Of a stretch of 64,000 nucleotides of DNA, positions 56,072 to 64,000 are shown piece by piece. The stretch is from Bacillota bacterium (GTDB lineage: Bacteria > Bacillota > Clostridia > Clostridiales > Clostridiaceae), in NCBI GenBank assembly GCA_023445445.1, contig JAEXLD010000001.1, positions 11,564-75,563 on the forward strand, read 5' to 3'. How positions within the stretch are numbered: the stretch's first letter is position 1; each line of letters starts with the position of its first letter. The translations under genes were made by a program, and so were the position numbers. The notes under the pieces are model-generated. The model was given only the letters and a program-made list of their open reading frames with translations, made no database searches and was not told the DNA's origin.

Positions 56072-57421
56072 ATGAAAAATTTATCAAGAAAAGATTTATT
56101 ATTTGTAGGACTTATGCTATTTTCACTTTTTTTTGGGGCAGGAAACTTAATTTTTCCACCATTTATGGGAGAGGCTGCAGGAGATAAAACTTGGGTTGTA
56201 TTACTAGGATTCTTCGTTACAGCAGTTGGATTTCCTGTGTTAGGAGTTATAGCAGTAGCAAAATCTAATGGACTTACTAATCTAGCAAAAAGAGTAAATC
56301 CACTCTTTGCAACAATATTTACTATTTTAATATATTTATCAATTGGTCCTGGATTAGGAATTCCAAGAGCAGGTAGTTTACCTTTTGAAATGGCTGTAGC
56401 ACCTTATTTACCAGAACAATTTTCAATGAAAATATCTTTATTTATATATACACTTGTATTCTTTGCTGTAGCATATTGGTTATCATTGTCACCTAGTAAG
56501 TTAGTAGATCGTATGGGAAAGGTTTTAACACCAACATTACTTCTATTAATTTTATTTATGGTTATTGGTTCCTTTGTAAAACCTTTAGGAGAATATGGAG
56601 TAGCTACACATGGATATGAGGTATCATCATTTTTTAAGGGATTTTTAGACGGATATTTAACAATGGATACTATAGCAGCTTTAAACTTTGGAATTGTAAT
56701 TGCATTAGCTATAAAATCTAAAGGTGTAGAAGATGATAAAACTGTAATTTCATTATCTATAAAAGCAGGAGTAATTGCAGGTGTTTTATTAGCAGTTATA
56801 TATGCAATGCTAGCTCATTTAGGTGCTACAAGTGGTGGTAGATTTGGCTTAACTGAAAATGGAGCACAAACATTAACTAATATAACAACCTACATATTTG
56901 GAAAACCAGGAGCAATATTATTAGCAACAATATTTACCTTAGCTTGTTTAACTACAAGTGTTGGGTTAATTACTTCATGTAGCCAATATTTTTCAACATT
57001 AACTAATAAGATATCCTATAATAATTGGGCTAGGATATTAACTTTAACTAGTATGCTTTTAGCTAACATGGGATTAACAAAAATACTTAGTATATCAGTA
57101 CCTATATTAAATGCTATATATCCAATTGCAATTATTCTTATTGTATTATCTATGTTTGATTTTATATTTAAAGAAAATAAGTATGTCTATGGATTAACTA
57201 TATTATTTACAGGCTTAGTAAGCTTAATTGATGCAATTGCACAAATAGGCTTAGCTAAAGAAGTTTTAGTAAAATTAATTTCATACTTACCACTTTATAG
57301 TGAAGGATTAGCTTGGATAGTACCTTCTATTTTGGGGATTATATTAGGAATGATAATTAAATTTGTTAAGGAAGAATATTCCAATGAAAAAAGAAGTGTT
57401 GAAGGAGAAATAAGTAATTAA
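56072..57421 (+). CDS. brnQ: Branched-chain amino acid:cation symporter
   Basis: 449 aa from ATG 56072 (GGGGAGGA upstream; an in-frame TTG at 56054 is upstream of the site). Twelve hydrophobic helices; LFFGAGNLIFPPFMG and GPGLGIPRAGSLPFEMAVAP are BrnQ hallmarks. Imports Ile, Leu and Val with Na+ or H+. Controlled by the Ile T-box immediately in front. Confidence 0.95.
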   Translation: MKNLSRKDLLFVGLMLFSLFFGAGNLIFPPFMGEAAGDKTWVVLLGFFVTAVGFPVLGVIAVAKSNGLTNLAKRVNPLFATIFTILIYLSIGPGLGIPRAGSLPFEMAVAPYLPEQFSMKISLFIYTLVFFAVAYWLSLSPSKLVDRMGKVLTPTLLLLILFMVIGSFVKPLGEYGVATHGYEVSSFFKGFLDGYLTMDTIAALNFGIVIALAIKSKGVEDDKTVISLSIKAGVIAGVLLAVIYAMLAHLGATSGGRFGLTENGAQTLTNITTYIFGKPGAILLATIFTLACLTTSVGLITSCSQYFSTLTNKISYNNWARILTLTSMLLANMGLTKILSISVPILNAIYPIAIILIVLSMFDFIFKENKYVYGLTILFTGLVSLIDAIAQIGLAKEVLVKLISYLPLYSEGLAWIVPSILGIILGMIIKFVKEEYSNEKRSVEGEISN

Positions 57422-57432
57422 GTATAATAACT

Positions 57433-57476
57433 AAGCTATATTTTAATAACTAATATTATTAAAATATAGCTTTTTC
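57433..57476 (+). terminator. Terminator of brnQ
   Basis: AAGCTATATTTTAATAA (57433-57449) pairs perfectly over 17 bp with 57456-57472; T-run follows. Confidence 0.95.
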
Positions 57477-57621
57477 AGTATTTTTGTATTATAAATTTGA
57501 TTTTCTAAAAACTATTTATAGCATAATAATACCTTTATTAAAGTACAAATATCAATGAATAATTTTTGAAATTCTCATATAATTAACATATGCAGATAAG
57601 TAATTCTGTGGAGGTATAATT

Positions 57622-58221
57622 ATGAATGCAAAAAATATTAAGATTAGAAAAGGAAATAATAAGGATATAGAGGAAATAGCTAGGTTAATTTACTATACAG
57701 AAGTAAATCCAGTGGATGTATGAGGGGGAGAATCTAAAGAGGAAACTTTAGAAAATCTTAAAACCTTAATTATGAGTAAGGATTCAAGATATAGTACAGA
57801 CTATATAACTGTTGCTGAATTAGATAATAAAGTAGTAGGTGCTATTATATTAATTCCTTATGATAAGTTGGATAAATTAAGCATTGAAACAGATATAAAG
57901 CTAATTACTAGAATAGAGGGCTTTGCCGAAAAAATATTATATATGGTAAATTCAATTAAGTATATGATTTTTAGAGAATGTAGAAGAGGAAATCTTTATA
58001 TTTCTAATATAGCTACTGATGAAAGTACAAGAGGTCTTGGAGTAGGAAAGATGCTTATGATGTATGCAGAACAAGTAGCTAGGAATGAAGAGTTAGATGG
58101 AATATCATTGATTGCTAAAAATGAAAAAGTCACTAAATTTTATGAAAAATTAAATTATAATAAGAGTTTTGATAAAGTACTTTTAGGTGAAAGAGTAATA
58201 AAAATGGCTAAAGTACTTTAG
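57622..58221 (+). pseudogene. GNAT acetyltransferase with an internal stop
   Basis: ATG 57622 (GGAGG upstream) opens a 200-codon GNAT frame interrupted once, by TGA at 57,721-57,723 (codon 34), in the context NPVDV-stop-GGESKEE, where a Trp codon (TGG) is one base away. The rest is intact: AELDNKVVGAIILIP, NIATDESTRGLGVGKMLM (acetyl-CoA site) and KFYEKLNYNKS. The downstream ATG 57772 has no good ribosome site and would lack the first strand-helix. Single-base nonsense pseudogene or sequence error. Confidence 0.82.
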
Positions 58222-58229
58222 TAATATAC

Positions 58230-58262
58230 AATCTTTCTAGTTTAACTAGGAAGATTTTTTTA
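58230..58262 (+). terminator. Terminator after the GNAT gene
   Basis: AATCTTTCTAG (58230-58240) and CTAGGAAGATT (58246-58256) with one G-U pair, followed by TTTTTATTTTT. Confidence 0.85.
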
Positions 58263-58375
58263 TTTTTGAAATTTTGTAATAGTGAATATAAATTTAAAAG
58301 GAATAATATTTAAATAAGAATAAATAATTCATTAAGATTTATCCTATATATAAGAAGACTTTTGGAGGTAGATAT

Positions 58376-59347
58376 ATGTTAGATATTTATAAGCCAACTA
58401 TATTAATAAGTAAATGTATAGAAGGAGAATCCTGTAGATATGATGGCTCAATAATAAAGGATTCTTTTATAAGTAAATTAAAATCTTATGTAAATGTAAT
58501 TGAAGTTTGTCCAGAAGTAGGAATAGGTTTATCTACACCAAGGGATAGTTTAAGATTAATAGGAAATGGAAATGAAGTTAACTTAGTATGTTCTAAAACA
58601 GGAGAAAACTTAACTGATAAGATGATAAATTTTTCTAATAAATTCATAAAAAATATTGATAAGTCAAAAATTAATGGAATTATATTAAAAGGAAGATCTC
58701 CATCTTGTGGAATAAAAGATGTTAAATTATATAATAATATTGGGAAATCTAGTATTATAAATAGAAATAATAGTGGGATTTTTGCACAGAAATTAATGAC
58801 AGAGTTTGGCTATATTCCTATAGAAGATGAGGGTAGATTAACAAATTATAATATTAGAGAAAGGTTTTTAACTTGGGCTTATGCAAATTATAATTATATT
58901 AAAGTTGAGGAAAAGAAAAGTGTAAGTGAGCTAGTTAAATTCCAAAGTCAATATAAATATTTATTAATGGCATATAGTCCAGCAAGACAAAAGGAATTAG
59001 GTAAAATTGTTGGCTCAGCTACAAAAGTAAATTTAAATGATTCAATTATAGAATATAAAGATGTTTTATCTAAAACATTGGCGAATAGCCCAAGACCAAT
59101 GAGAAATGTTAATATGTTATTACATTTATTTGGCTACTTTTCAAAAGATTTAAGTAAAGAAGAAAAGGCATTCTTTCTAGATATATTGGAAAAATATCAA
59201 AATAAAAAAGTTCCATTTTCTTTACCATTAACTATTATTAAATCCTGGGCAATAAGATTTAATAATGAGTATCTATTAGAACAAAAAATATTTGAAAGTT
59301 TTCCTATGGAATTAGTAGATGTAACAGACTCAGGAAAAGGAATATAA
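58376..59347 (+). CDS. DUF523/DUF1722 fusion protein
   Basis: 323 aa. N-terminal DUF523 (about 8-150; LISKCIEGESCRYDGS, VCPEVGIGLSTPRDSLRL, GRSPSCGIKDV) with several conserved Cys, and C-terminal DUF1722/YbgA-like (about 195-310; KYLLMAYSPARQKELGKIVG). Possible metal or sulfur chemistry from the Cys set; function unknown. GGAGGT before the ATG. Monocistronic. Confidence 0.9.
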   Translation: MLDIYKPTILISKCIEGESCRYDGSIIKDSFISKLKSYVNVIEVCPEVGIGLSTPRDSLRLIGNGNEVNLVCSKTGENLTDKMINFSNKFIKNIDKSKINGIILKGRSPSCGIKDVKLYNNIGKSSIINRNNSGIFAQKLMTEFGYIPIEDEGRLTNYNIRERFLTWAYANYNYIKVEEKKSVSELVKFQSQYKYLLMAYSPARQKELGKIVGSATKVNLNDSIIEYKDVLSKTLANSPRPMRNVNMLLHLFGYFSKDLSKEEKAFFLDILEKYQNKKVPFSLPLTIIKSWAIRFNNEYLLEQKIFESFPMELVDVTDSGKGI

Positions 59348-59483
59348 AAGAAGCTACTAAGGCTATGCTTTCAATAGTAGACAGATAAAAGAATTAAGGA
59401 CATGGATAAATATGTTACCAATAACATTATTTTTATGATAACATTTAATTAAATAAAAATGTTTAGAAATGGAGTTGAATATT

Positions 59484-59903
59484 ATGGAGTATAGGGTTTT
59501 TGATGAAACAATTGTATTAAGATTAGAAAAAGGTGAAGAGGTTATTGAATCAATAAAAAACCTTTGTGAAAAAGAAGATATTAAGGCAGGCTCCATTTCA
59601 GGTTTTGGTGCAAGTAATCATGTGGTTGTTGGTTTATTTAAAGTAGGCGAAAAGAAATATTATTCAAATACCTTTGAAGAAGACTTTGAAATTACTAATT
59701 TAACAGGAAATATTTCTAGGATGAATGACGAAGTTTATTTACATATACATGGAACCTTTGCAGATATAGAAGGTAAATGTATAGGAGGACATTTAAATAA
59801 GGCTATTATAAGTGCAACTTCAGAAATAATAATAACTAAGATAAATGGAGATATTGATAGGAGTTTCAGCCAGGAAATAGGATTAAATTTAATTAAATTT
59901 TAA
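59484..59903 (+). CDS. PPC/DUF296 domain protein
   Basis: 139 aa from ATG 59484, with GGAG nine bases upstream; the ATG at 59469 contains that site. Whole-length PPC (plant and prokaryote conserved) domain: LEKGEEVIESIKNLCE, AGSISGFGASN, LHIHGTFADIEGKCIGGHL with three His that can bind metal in trimers. Some relatives have an AT-hook, but this one has none. Function unknown. Confidence 0.88.
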   Translation: MEYRVFDETIVLRLEKGEEVIESIKNLCEKEDIKAGSISGFGASNHVVVGLFKVGEKKYYSNTFEEDFEITNLTGNISRMNDEVYLHIHGTFADIEGKCIGGHLNKAIISATSEIIITKINGDIDRSFSQEIGLNLIKF

Positions 59904-59917
59904 ATAGAGAAATATAG

Positions 59918-59956
59918 AAAAATATCACTAGTTCTCAATTCGCTAGTGATATTTTT
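59918..59956 (+). terminator. Terminator of the PPC gene
   Basis: AAAAATATCACTAG (59918-59931) pairs with CTAGTGATATTTTT (59943-59956) with an 11-base loop and T-run. Confidence 0.92.
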
Positions 59957-60008
59957 TTATATATTATTAAATTTTGAATATTTAGAAAAAAATTATTTCA
60001 AAAATATA

Positions 60009-60037
60009 TTGACATATATTTAATAACAAGGTATTAT
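60009..60037 (+). promoter_or_regulatory. Promoter of the candidate small RNA
   Basis: TTGACA (60009-60014), 17 bases, TATTAT (60032-60037). A second TATAAT at 60,041-60,046 is close. No coding gene follows on this strand for over 1 kb. Confidence 0.7.
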
Positions 60038-60050
60038 ATGTATAATAAAT

Positions 60051-60065
60051 TGATAATTATTATCA
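60051..60065 (+). promoter_or_regulatory. Fur box
   Basis: TGATAATTATTATCA, a perfect 7-1-7 inverted repeat identical to the Bacillus Fur consensus (TGATAATNATTATCA), covering the predicted transcription start. Confidence 0.8.
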
Positions 60066-60122
60066 ATTGAATTGCTAGGATGAATTAGAGAGTATTTTCT
60101 CATTATATGAACTAACCCCTAG

Positions 60123-60155
60123 AAAGAATCCTAAAAGTTATAGGATTCTTTTTTT
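60123..60155 (+). terminator. Terminator of the candidate small RNA
   Basis: 11 bp stem, loop AAAGTTA, seven T in total at the 3' side. It is oriented for plus-strand transcription; the preceding PPC gene already has its own terminator. Confidence 0.9.
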
Positions 60156-60173
60156 GTGAAATAATAATACTTA

Positions 60174-60908
60174 CTATTTTGAAGTATGAACTTTAATGGA
60201 TGTATTAGATAAAGGTAAATAATGCTTGCTAAATGCAATGGGGTATTCATTATCTTTGTATATAGATTCTTCAATTAAATAATATTGTTTTTCAGAAGAA
60301 ATAGAATATTTTTTAGTGGCGAACTTACCAGAAGAAGAAAATTTAATATCTATAGAGCTATGGCTACATTTAATATAGATTTCTTCTTCTATAAATTTAA
60401 GTAATTTATCATTATCATTTAAATTTATATCAAAGAAAGATACTGTTTCAATTGGAATAACTGTAAATGAGTATGCAAGAGCATTTCCATTTTTTATATA
60501 CCATCTATCTATACTTACAGTAGCAGCGGTCTTCTTACCCAAAACCTCTATAAAGTAATCTGATGGAGGTTCTATGTGAAAGTTCATTTCTACACAATCT
60601 ATCTCTTCTTCTAAAGATTTATATATAACATGGCCTAATTTTTCAAGACCAACTTTTTTATTCTTTTGATTTTTAATTATGAAGTTTCCTTTGCCACGAA
60701 TATTTTTAATTAAGCCATCATCTTGTAATAGGGATAATGCTTGTCGAAGAGTTGTTCTACTGACTCCAAGTTCTTTAGCTAATTCAGGTTCAGAAGGTAG
60801 TCTATAGTCATCAGGAAAATCTTCTTCTTTTATCATTTTAAAAAGTGTGTTATAAACTTCAACATATCTTAATTTTTTTGAATTCTTAATGATATTTGTA
60901 TTAAGCAT
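60174..60908 (-). CDS. GntR/HutC-family regulator with UTRA domain
   Basis: 244 aa from ATG 60908 (GGAG nine bases upstream); an upstream GTG adds seven residues. N-terminal winged helix (RLPSEPELAKELGVSRTTLRQALSLLQDDGLI) and C-terminal UTRA effector domain (about 90-240; IDRWYIKNGNALAYSFTVIP). It is divergent from deoB, and an identical 18-base sequence lies in front of both genes, so it probably represses itself and deoB, with a nucleoside or sugar phosphate as effector. Confidence 0.92.
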   Translation of the reverse strand: MLNTNIIKNSKKLRYVEVYNTLFKMIKEEDFPDDYRLPSEPELAKELGVSRTTLRQALSLLQDDGLIKNIRGKGNFIIKNQKNKKVGLEKLGHVIYKSLEEEIDCVEMNFHIEPPSDYFIEVLGKKTAATVSIDRWYIKNGNALAYSFTVIPIETVSFFDINLNDNDKLLKFIEEEIYIKCSHSSIDIKFSSSGKFATKKYSISSEKQYYLIEESIYKDNEYPIAFSKHYLPLSNTSIKVHTSK

Positions 60909-60933
60909 AATAATCATCTCCACAAACAAATAA

Positions 60934-60951
60934 ACAAGTTAAATACAAGTT
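60934..60951. promoter_or_regulatory. GntR operator, copy 1 (own promoter)
   Basis: ACAAGTTAAATACAAGTT, itself two ACAAGTT direct repeats 11 bases apart, 26 bases upstream of the regulator ATG. Confidence 0.7.
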
Positions 60952-61032
60952 TCTAACTTATTATAGCATATTTAAAAAGGGAATTATCAATTTTATTTAA
61001 TAAAAAATCAATAAAATACAAGGGCGTAATCG

Positions 61033-61062
61033 TTGACCTATATAATAATAGTGTAGTATTAT
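61033..61062 (+). promoter_or_regulatory. deoB promoter
   Basis: TTGACC (61033-61038), 18 bases, TATTAT (61057-61062). The second GntR operator begins 14 bases after the -10, over the transcription start. Confidence 0.6.
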
Positions 61063-61075
61063 AAATATATAATAG

Positions 61076-61093
61076 ACAAGTTAAATACAAGTT
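61076..61093. promoter_or_regulatory. GntR operator, copy 2 (deoB promoter)
   Basis: Identical 18-base ACAAGTTAAATACAAGTT, just downstream of the deoB -10. Binding here would block the polymerase. Confidence 0.7.
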
Positions 61094-61204
61094 CCTTATA
61101 TATTATAAATTTAGTATGCTATAATTAATTTAGATTTAAATAATTAAATTATAGTAAATAATATATTTAGATAGACTTAAAGTAATTTGTAAAGGAGAAA
61201 TATT

Positions 61205-62395
61205 ATGAAAAAATATAAAAGAATTTTCACTATAGTAATAGATTCATTAGGTATAGGAGAAATGGAAGATGCAAAAGAGTATGGAGATGTAAATGTAGAT
61301 ACTCTTGGCCATATAGCAGAATCAGTAGATTCCTTTAAGATTCCTAATCTTGAGAAATTAGGAATAGCTAATTTACGTCCAGTTAAACATTTGAAAGCAC
61401 AAGAAAGCCCATTAGGATATCAAATGAAGATGAAGGAAGCTAGTACTGGTAAGGATACTATGACAGGACACTGGGAAATATCAGGATTACACATTACTAA
61501 GCCTTTCCAAACCTTTACTGATACAGGATTTCCACAAGAACTTTTAGATGAATTAACTAAGAGAACAGGACATAATATAGTAGGAAATAAGAGTGCTAGT
61601 GGAACAGAAATATTAGATGAGTATGGTGAACATCAAATGAAAACTGGAGATATGATAGTGTATACTTCAGCAGATTCAGTTTTACAAATATGCGGACATG
61701 AAGAAACTTTTGGATTAGAAGAATTATATAGATGCTGTGAAATTGCAAGAGAACTTACTTTAAAGGATGAATGGAAAGTTGGTAGAATAATTGCAAGGCC
61801 ATATGTTGGTGAAAGAAAGGGCGAATTTAAAAGAACAAGTAATAGACACGATTATGCTTTAAAACCATATGGAAGAACAGTATTAAATGAATTAAAAGAT
61901 AATAACTATGATGTTATTTCTGTAGGAAAAATAAATGATATATTTGATGGTGAAGGTATAACAGAATCTCATAAGTCAAAGAGCTCTGTTCATGGAATGG
62001 AACAAACATTAGAAATAATGGATAAAGACTTTAAAGGACTATGTTTTGTAAACTTAGTTGATTTTGATTCACTATGGGGACACAGAAGAAACCCAAAAGG
62101 ATATGCAGAAGAACTAGAAAAGTTTGATGTTAATTTAGGTAAGGTTTTAGAAAAACTAAAGGAAGATGATTTATTAATTATAACTGCAGACCATGGAAAT
62201 GATCCAACATATATAGGATCAGATCATACAAGAGAGTATGTACCATTCATAGCTTACTCACCTTCAATGAAAGGTAATGGAGTATTAGAAACTTGTAATA
62301 GCTTTGCAGCAATAGGAAGAACAATAGCAGATAACTTTGATGTTAAAATGGCAGAAGAAACTATTGGGCAATCTGTTTTAGATAAATTTAATTAA
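61205..62395 (+). CDS. deoB: Phosphopentomutase
   Basis: 396 aa, normal length. Alkaline-phosphatase-like fold: metal Asp in VIDSLGIGEMEDA, catalytic Thr in STGKDTMTGHWE, and ADHGNDPTYIGSDHTREYVP metal ligands. Converts (deoxy)ribose-1-phosphate to the 5-phosphate in nucleoside salvage. AAAGGAG before the ATG. Controlled by the divergent GntR gene. No deoC or nucleoside phosphorylase follows in this window. Confidence 0.97.
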   Translation: MKKYKRIFTIVIDSLGIGEMEDAKEYGDVNVDTLGHIAESVDSFKIPNLEKLGIANLRPVKHLKAQESPLGYQMKMKEASTGKDTMTGHWEISGLHITKPFQTFTDTGFPQELLDELTKRTGHNIVGNKSASGTEILDEYGEHQMKTGDMIVYTSADSVLQICGHEETFGLEELYRCCEIARELTLKDEWKVGRIIARPYVGERKGEFKRTSNRHDYALKPYGRTVLNELKDNNYDVISVGKINDIFDGEGITESHKSKSSVHGMEQTLEIMDKDFKGLCFVNLVDFDSLWGHRRNPKGYAEELEKFDVNLGKVLEKLKEDDLLIITADHGNDPTYIGSDHTREYVPFIAYSPSMKGNGVLETCNSFAAIGRTIADNFDVKMAEETIGQSVLDKFN

Positions 62396-62413
62396 TATAT
62401 AGATGTCCATTTT

Positions 62414-62441
62414 AAAGGAGCTGTTTGACAGCTCCTTTTGT
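62414..62441. terminator. Terminator after deoB
   Basis: AAAGGAGCTGT (62414-62424), loop TTG, ACAGCTCCTTT (62428-62438), 11 bp perfect; serves convergent genes. Confidence 0.92.
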
Positions 62442-62950
62442 TATTCTTTTATTAAAATTTTTTCAACTTCTGCAATATACATAGTATGATAATCTTTTTG
62501 TGGATAGCATTGCTTTTCAATAGTAGCATCTATAAAACATTCTGGTTTAAACTCTTGAGCGTATAATTTCTTACATATTATAGTAAGTTTTGATTCTTCA
62601 AAAGCAGGTGTATCATCAACATAAGAAACTGTTAAATTTGTTTTAGAAATTTTATCTTCATCTCTTCCAGAAACTGTTCCTAAGTAGCTTAAATCCTTTC
62701 TATAGCTTTCATCAAAAAATGTAAGTGAAAATGTAGAAGAGGCATCTAAAAATTCTTTAGTAAATCTTTGAGGTCGTACAACTATATAAGCTACATTTTT
62801 ATTCCACATAATACCTAAACCACCCCAAGAAGCAGTCATAGTGTTCACCTTATTGTCCTTAGAAGCTGTAATAAGCATCCAATTCTTACCTATCAATTTA
62901 AATGCACTTTGGTCTAAATTTTCTGGTTTAATTTCCTTATAATTACTCAT
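62441..62950 (-). CDS. Flavin reductase-family protein
   Basis: 169 aa FMN-binding split barrel: NWMLITASKDNKVNTMTASWGGLGIMW, YIVVRPQRFTKEFL, and STFSLTFFDESYRKDLSYLG. Reduces or binds FMN. Related clostridial proteins act in electron transfer; partner unknown. AAGGGGAG before the ATG. Monocistronic. Confidence 0.9.
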   Translation of the reverse strand: MSNYKEIKPENLDQSAFKLIGKNWMLITASKDNKVNTMTASWGGLGIMWNKNVAYIVVRPQRFTKEFLDASSTFSLTFFDESYRKDLSYLGTVSGRDEDKISKTNLTVSYVDDTPAFEESKLTIICKKLYAQEFKPECFIDATIEKQCYPQKDYHTMYIAEVEKILIKE

Positions 62951-63014
62951 AAAAACTCCCCTTTTATACTATATATATATTATTTTTTCAAACTAAGTTA
63001 TAGAAGTTAAAAAT

Positions 63015-64000
63015 TTATTCCCATAAAATATCCTGTGGCATTGTTTCAAGGATATTATTTAAAACATCTAGTATTGTTTCCTTTTTTACATTTGATGAGG
63101 ATAAAAGCTGCTTATATTTCTTACTTCCCTTTTGACCTTGAAATAAACTATGAAGAGGAGATACTAAAGCATGTACGCTATTTCCTTTTTCAAGTTCTTC
63201 AATTATATAAGGAATATAAGATTTGATAATAGCCCCTCTAGATATAGGTTTTTTACCTTCAAAACCATTATAAAGTTTATAAAAGTTTGCTAAAAGATAA
63301 CAATCTTCGTAAGCTGATCTTCCAATCATAACTCCATCTACTTTTGTTAAAGCATCTTTAATTGAATCTATAGTTTTAAAGCCACCATTAATTTCAATAT
63401 TTAAATAATCAAATTCTTTTTTTAATCTATAAACTATATCATAATCAAGTGGAGGAATTTCTCTATTGTCCTTTGGACTTAGTCCTTTTAAAATAGCACA
63501 ACGTGCATGAATAGTATATCTATCAGGCTTAGCTTTAGAAACAGTACTTAAGAATTCTAGTAAATCATCATATCCCTCCATAATAATCTTACTATTCTCA
63601 TCTTCAATTATACCAGTTCCATCTATTCCTATTCTATGTTTTATAGTTACTGGTTTTTTAGTAGCTTCCTTCATAGCTGAAAGAATTTCATATACTAAAT
63701 CCCTTGAAGACATTAGTGCAGCTCCCATTAAGTTTCCTGAAACCCTGTCAGAAGGGCAACCACAATTTAAGTTTATTTCAGTATAGTTATAATCTTCAGC
63801 AAGCTTAACTGCTTTATAAGCATCTTCTGGATTAGAAGCAGCAATTTGAAGAGCTACTGGACCTTCTTCTTCTCTAAAATATAGTATTTTATCTCTATTT
63901 CCATTTATTATTGATTGAGCAGTTACCATTTCTGTATATAAAAGAGCTTCTTTAGTTAGAAGTCTTGAAAAATATCTAAAGTGACGATGAGTTTTATCTA
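63015..64000 (-). CDS. tRNA-dihydrouridine synthase, DusA-like (5' end cut)
   Basis: At least 328 aa; the frame stays open to the window edge (DKTHRHFRYFSRLL before TEMVTAQSII), so only about 10-15 N-terminal residues are missing and the ATG at 63929 is internal. INLNCGCPSDRVSGNLMGAALM carries the catalytic Cys, followed by IKHRIGIDG and IHARCAIL, as in DusA. Reduces uridine to dihydrouridine in tRNA. A second Dus lies at 40,047. Confidence 0.92.
   Translation of the reverse strand, partial: DKTHRHFRYFSRLLTKEALLYTEMVTAQSIINGNRDKILYFREEEGPVALQIAASNPEDAYKAVKLAEDYNYTEINLNCGCPSDRVSGNLMGAALMSSRDLVYEILSAMKEATKKPVTIKHRIGIDGTGIIEDENSKIIMEGYDDLLEFLSTVSKAKPDRYTIHARCAILKGLSPKDNREIPPLDYDIVYRLKKEFDYLNIEINGGFKTIDSIKDALTKVDGVMIGRSAYEDCYLLANFYKLYNGFEGKKPISRGAIIKSYIPYIIEELEKGNSVHALVSPLHSLFQGQKGSKKYKQLLSSSNVKKETILDVLNNILETMPQDILWE

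Larger units (their letters stand above)
60045..60155 (+). ncRNA. Candidate Fur-controlled small RNA
   Basis: A stand-alone unit of about 105-110 bases: promoter, Fur box at the start point, no ORF longer than two codons, and a strong terminator (AAAGAATCCTA 60,123-60,133 with TAGGATTCTTT 60,141-60,151, then T5). Inside, GAGA...TCTC (about 60,088-60,100) can pair, GCTAGG (60,074) can pair with the CCTAG at 60,118, and the C-rich CTAACCCCT (60,112-60,120) could bind G-rich ribosome sites, as RyhB/FsrA-type RNAs do. Neighbouring genes have their own terminators or face the other way. Inference; no homologue known to me. Confidence 0.6.

Noticed and set aside
57721..57723. TGA as a selenocysteine codon in the GNAT gene
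   Set aside because: GNAT enzymes do not use Sec, no SECIS-like hairpin is obvious right after it, and TGG is one base away.
60051..60173. Fur box controlling the GntR gene or deoB
   Set aside because: The box lies downstream of the GntR 3' end and over 1 kb before deoB, with a terminator in between.

Overview
The window is very AT-rich with dense, short-spaced operons, strong GGAGG-type ribosome binding sites and a gene set typical of a strictly anaerobic, low-GC Firmicute. The YesM/YesN-type two-component systems, single-chain PurL, flavodiiron protein, acyl-CoA dehydrogenase, T-box leader and BrnQ all point to Clostridium sensu stricto. No rRNA, tRNA, CRISPR array, prophage or transposase was recognised.

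Layout. (1) 1-14,889 is a xylan-oligosaccharide locus: the end of one sugar ABC permease, a GH8 exo-oligoxylanase, a GH43 enzyme, an SGNH acetyl-esterase, a first YesM/YesN pair, then a second transporter (binding lipoprotein plus two permeases) and a second YesM/YesN pair. A CcpA-type cre overlaps the promoter of the binding protein. (2) 14,928-24,820 holds NadE, an NfeD/SPFH pair, two cell-envelope proteins, an ABC exporter whose last permease is broken by a dinucleotide slip, and small zinc-ribbon and helical proteins. (3) 25,110-36,941 is the de novo purine operon purL-E-C-F-M-N-H-D with a candidate PurR operator in front. Four of its intergenic gaps carry the same type of hairpin-rich repeat. 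(4) 36,989-41,009 holds a LolDE-like ABC pair divergent from an XRE regulator fused to a CarH-like cobalamin photoreceptor module, then a Dus enzyme. (5) 41,450-44,604 is an acyl-CoA dehydrogenase/EtfA/rubredoxin triple fusion followed by a flavodiiron protein, with a PerR-like box on the promoter: a plausible acyl-CoA-to-oxygen electron chain. (6) 44,733-57,421 is mixed housekeeping: a Gfo/Idh plus SDR pair, GreA, AraC, an esterase lipoprotein, TrkAH, a second YidC with a Tim44-like partner, and an Ile T-box in front of BrnQ. (7) 57,622-64,000 holds a GNAT pseudogene with a Trp-to-stop change, DUF523/DUF1722 and PPC proteins, a candidate Fur-controlled small RNA, a GntR regulator sharing an operator with deoB, a flavin reductase and a DusA-like gene cut by the window edge.

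The strongest candidates for something undescribed are the orphan Fur-box small RNA at about 60,009-60,155, the XRE-CarH hybrid regulator at 39,111, the ACAD-EtfA-rubredoxin/flavodiiron chain at 41,450, and the clustered triloop-hairpin repeats inside the purine operon.
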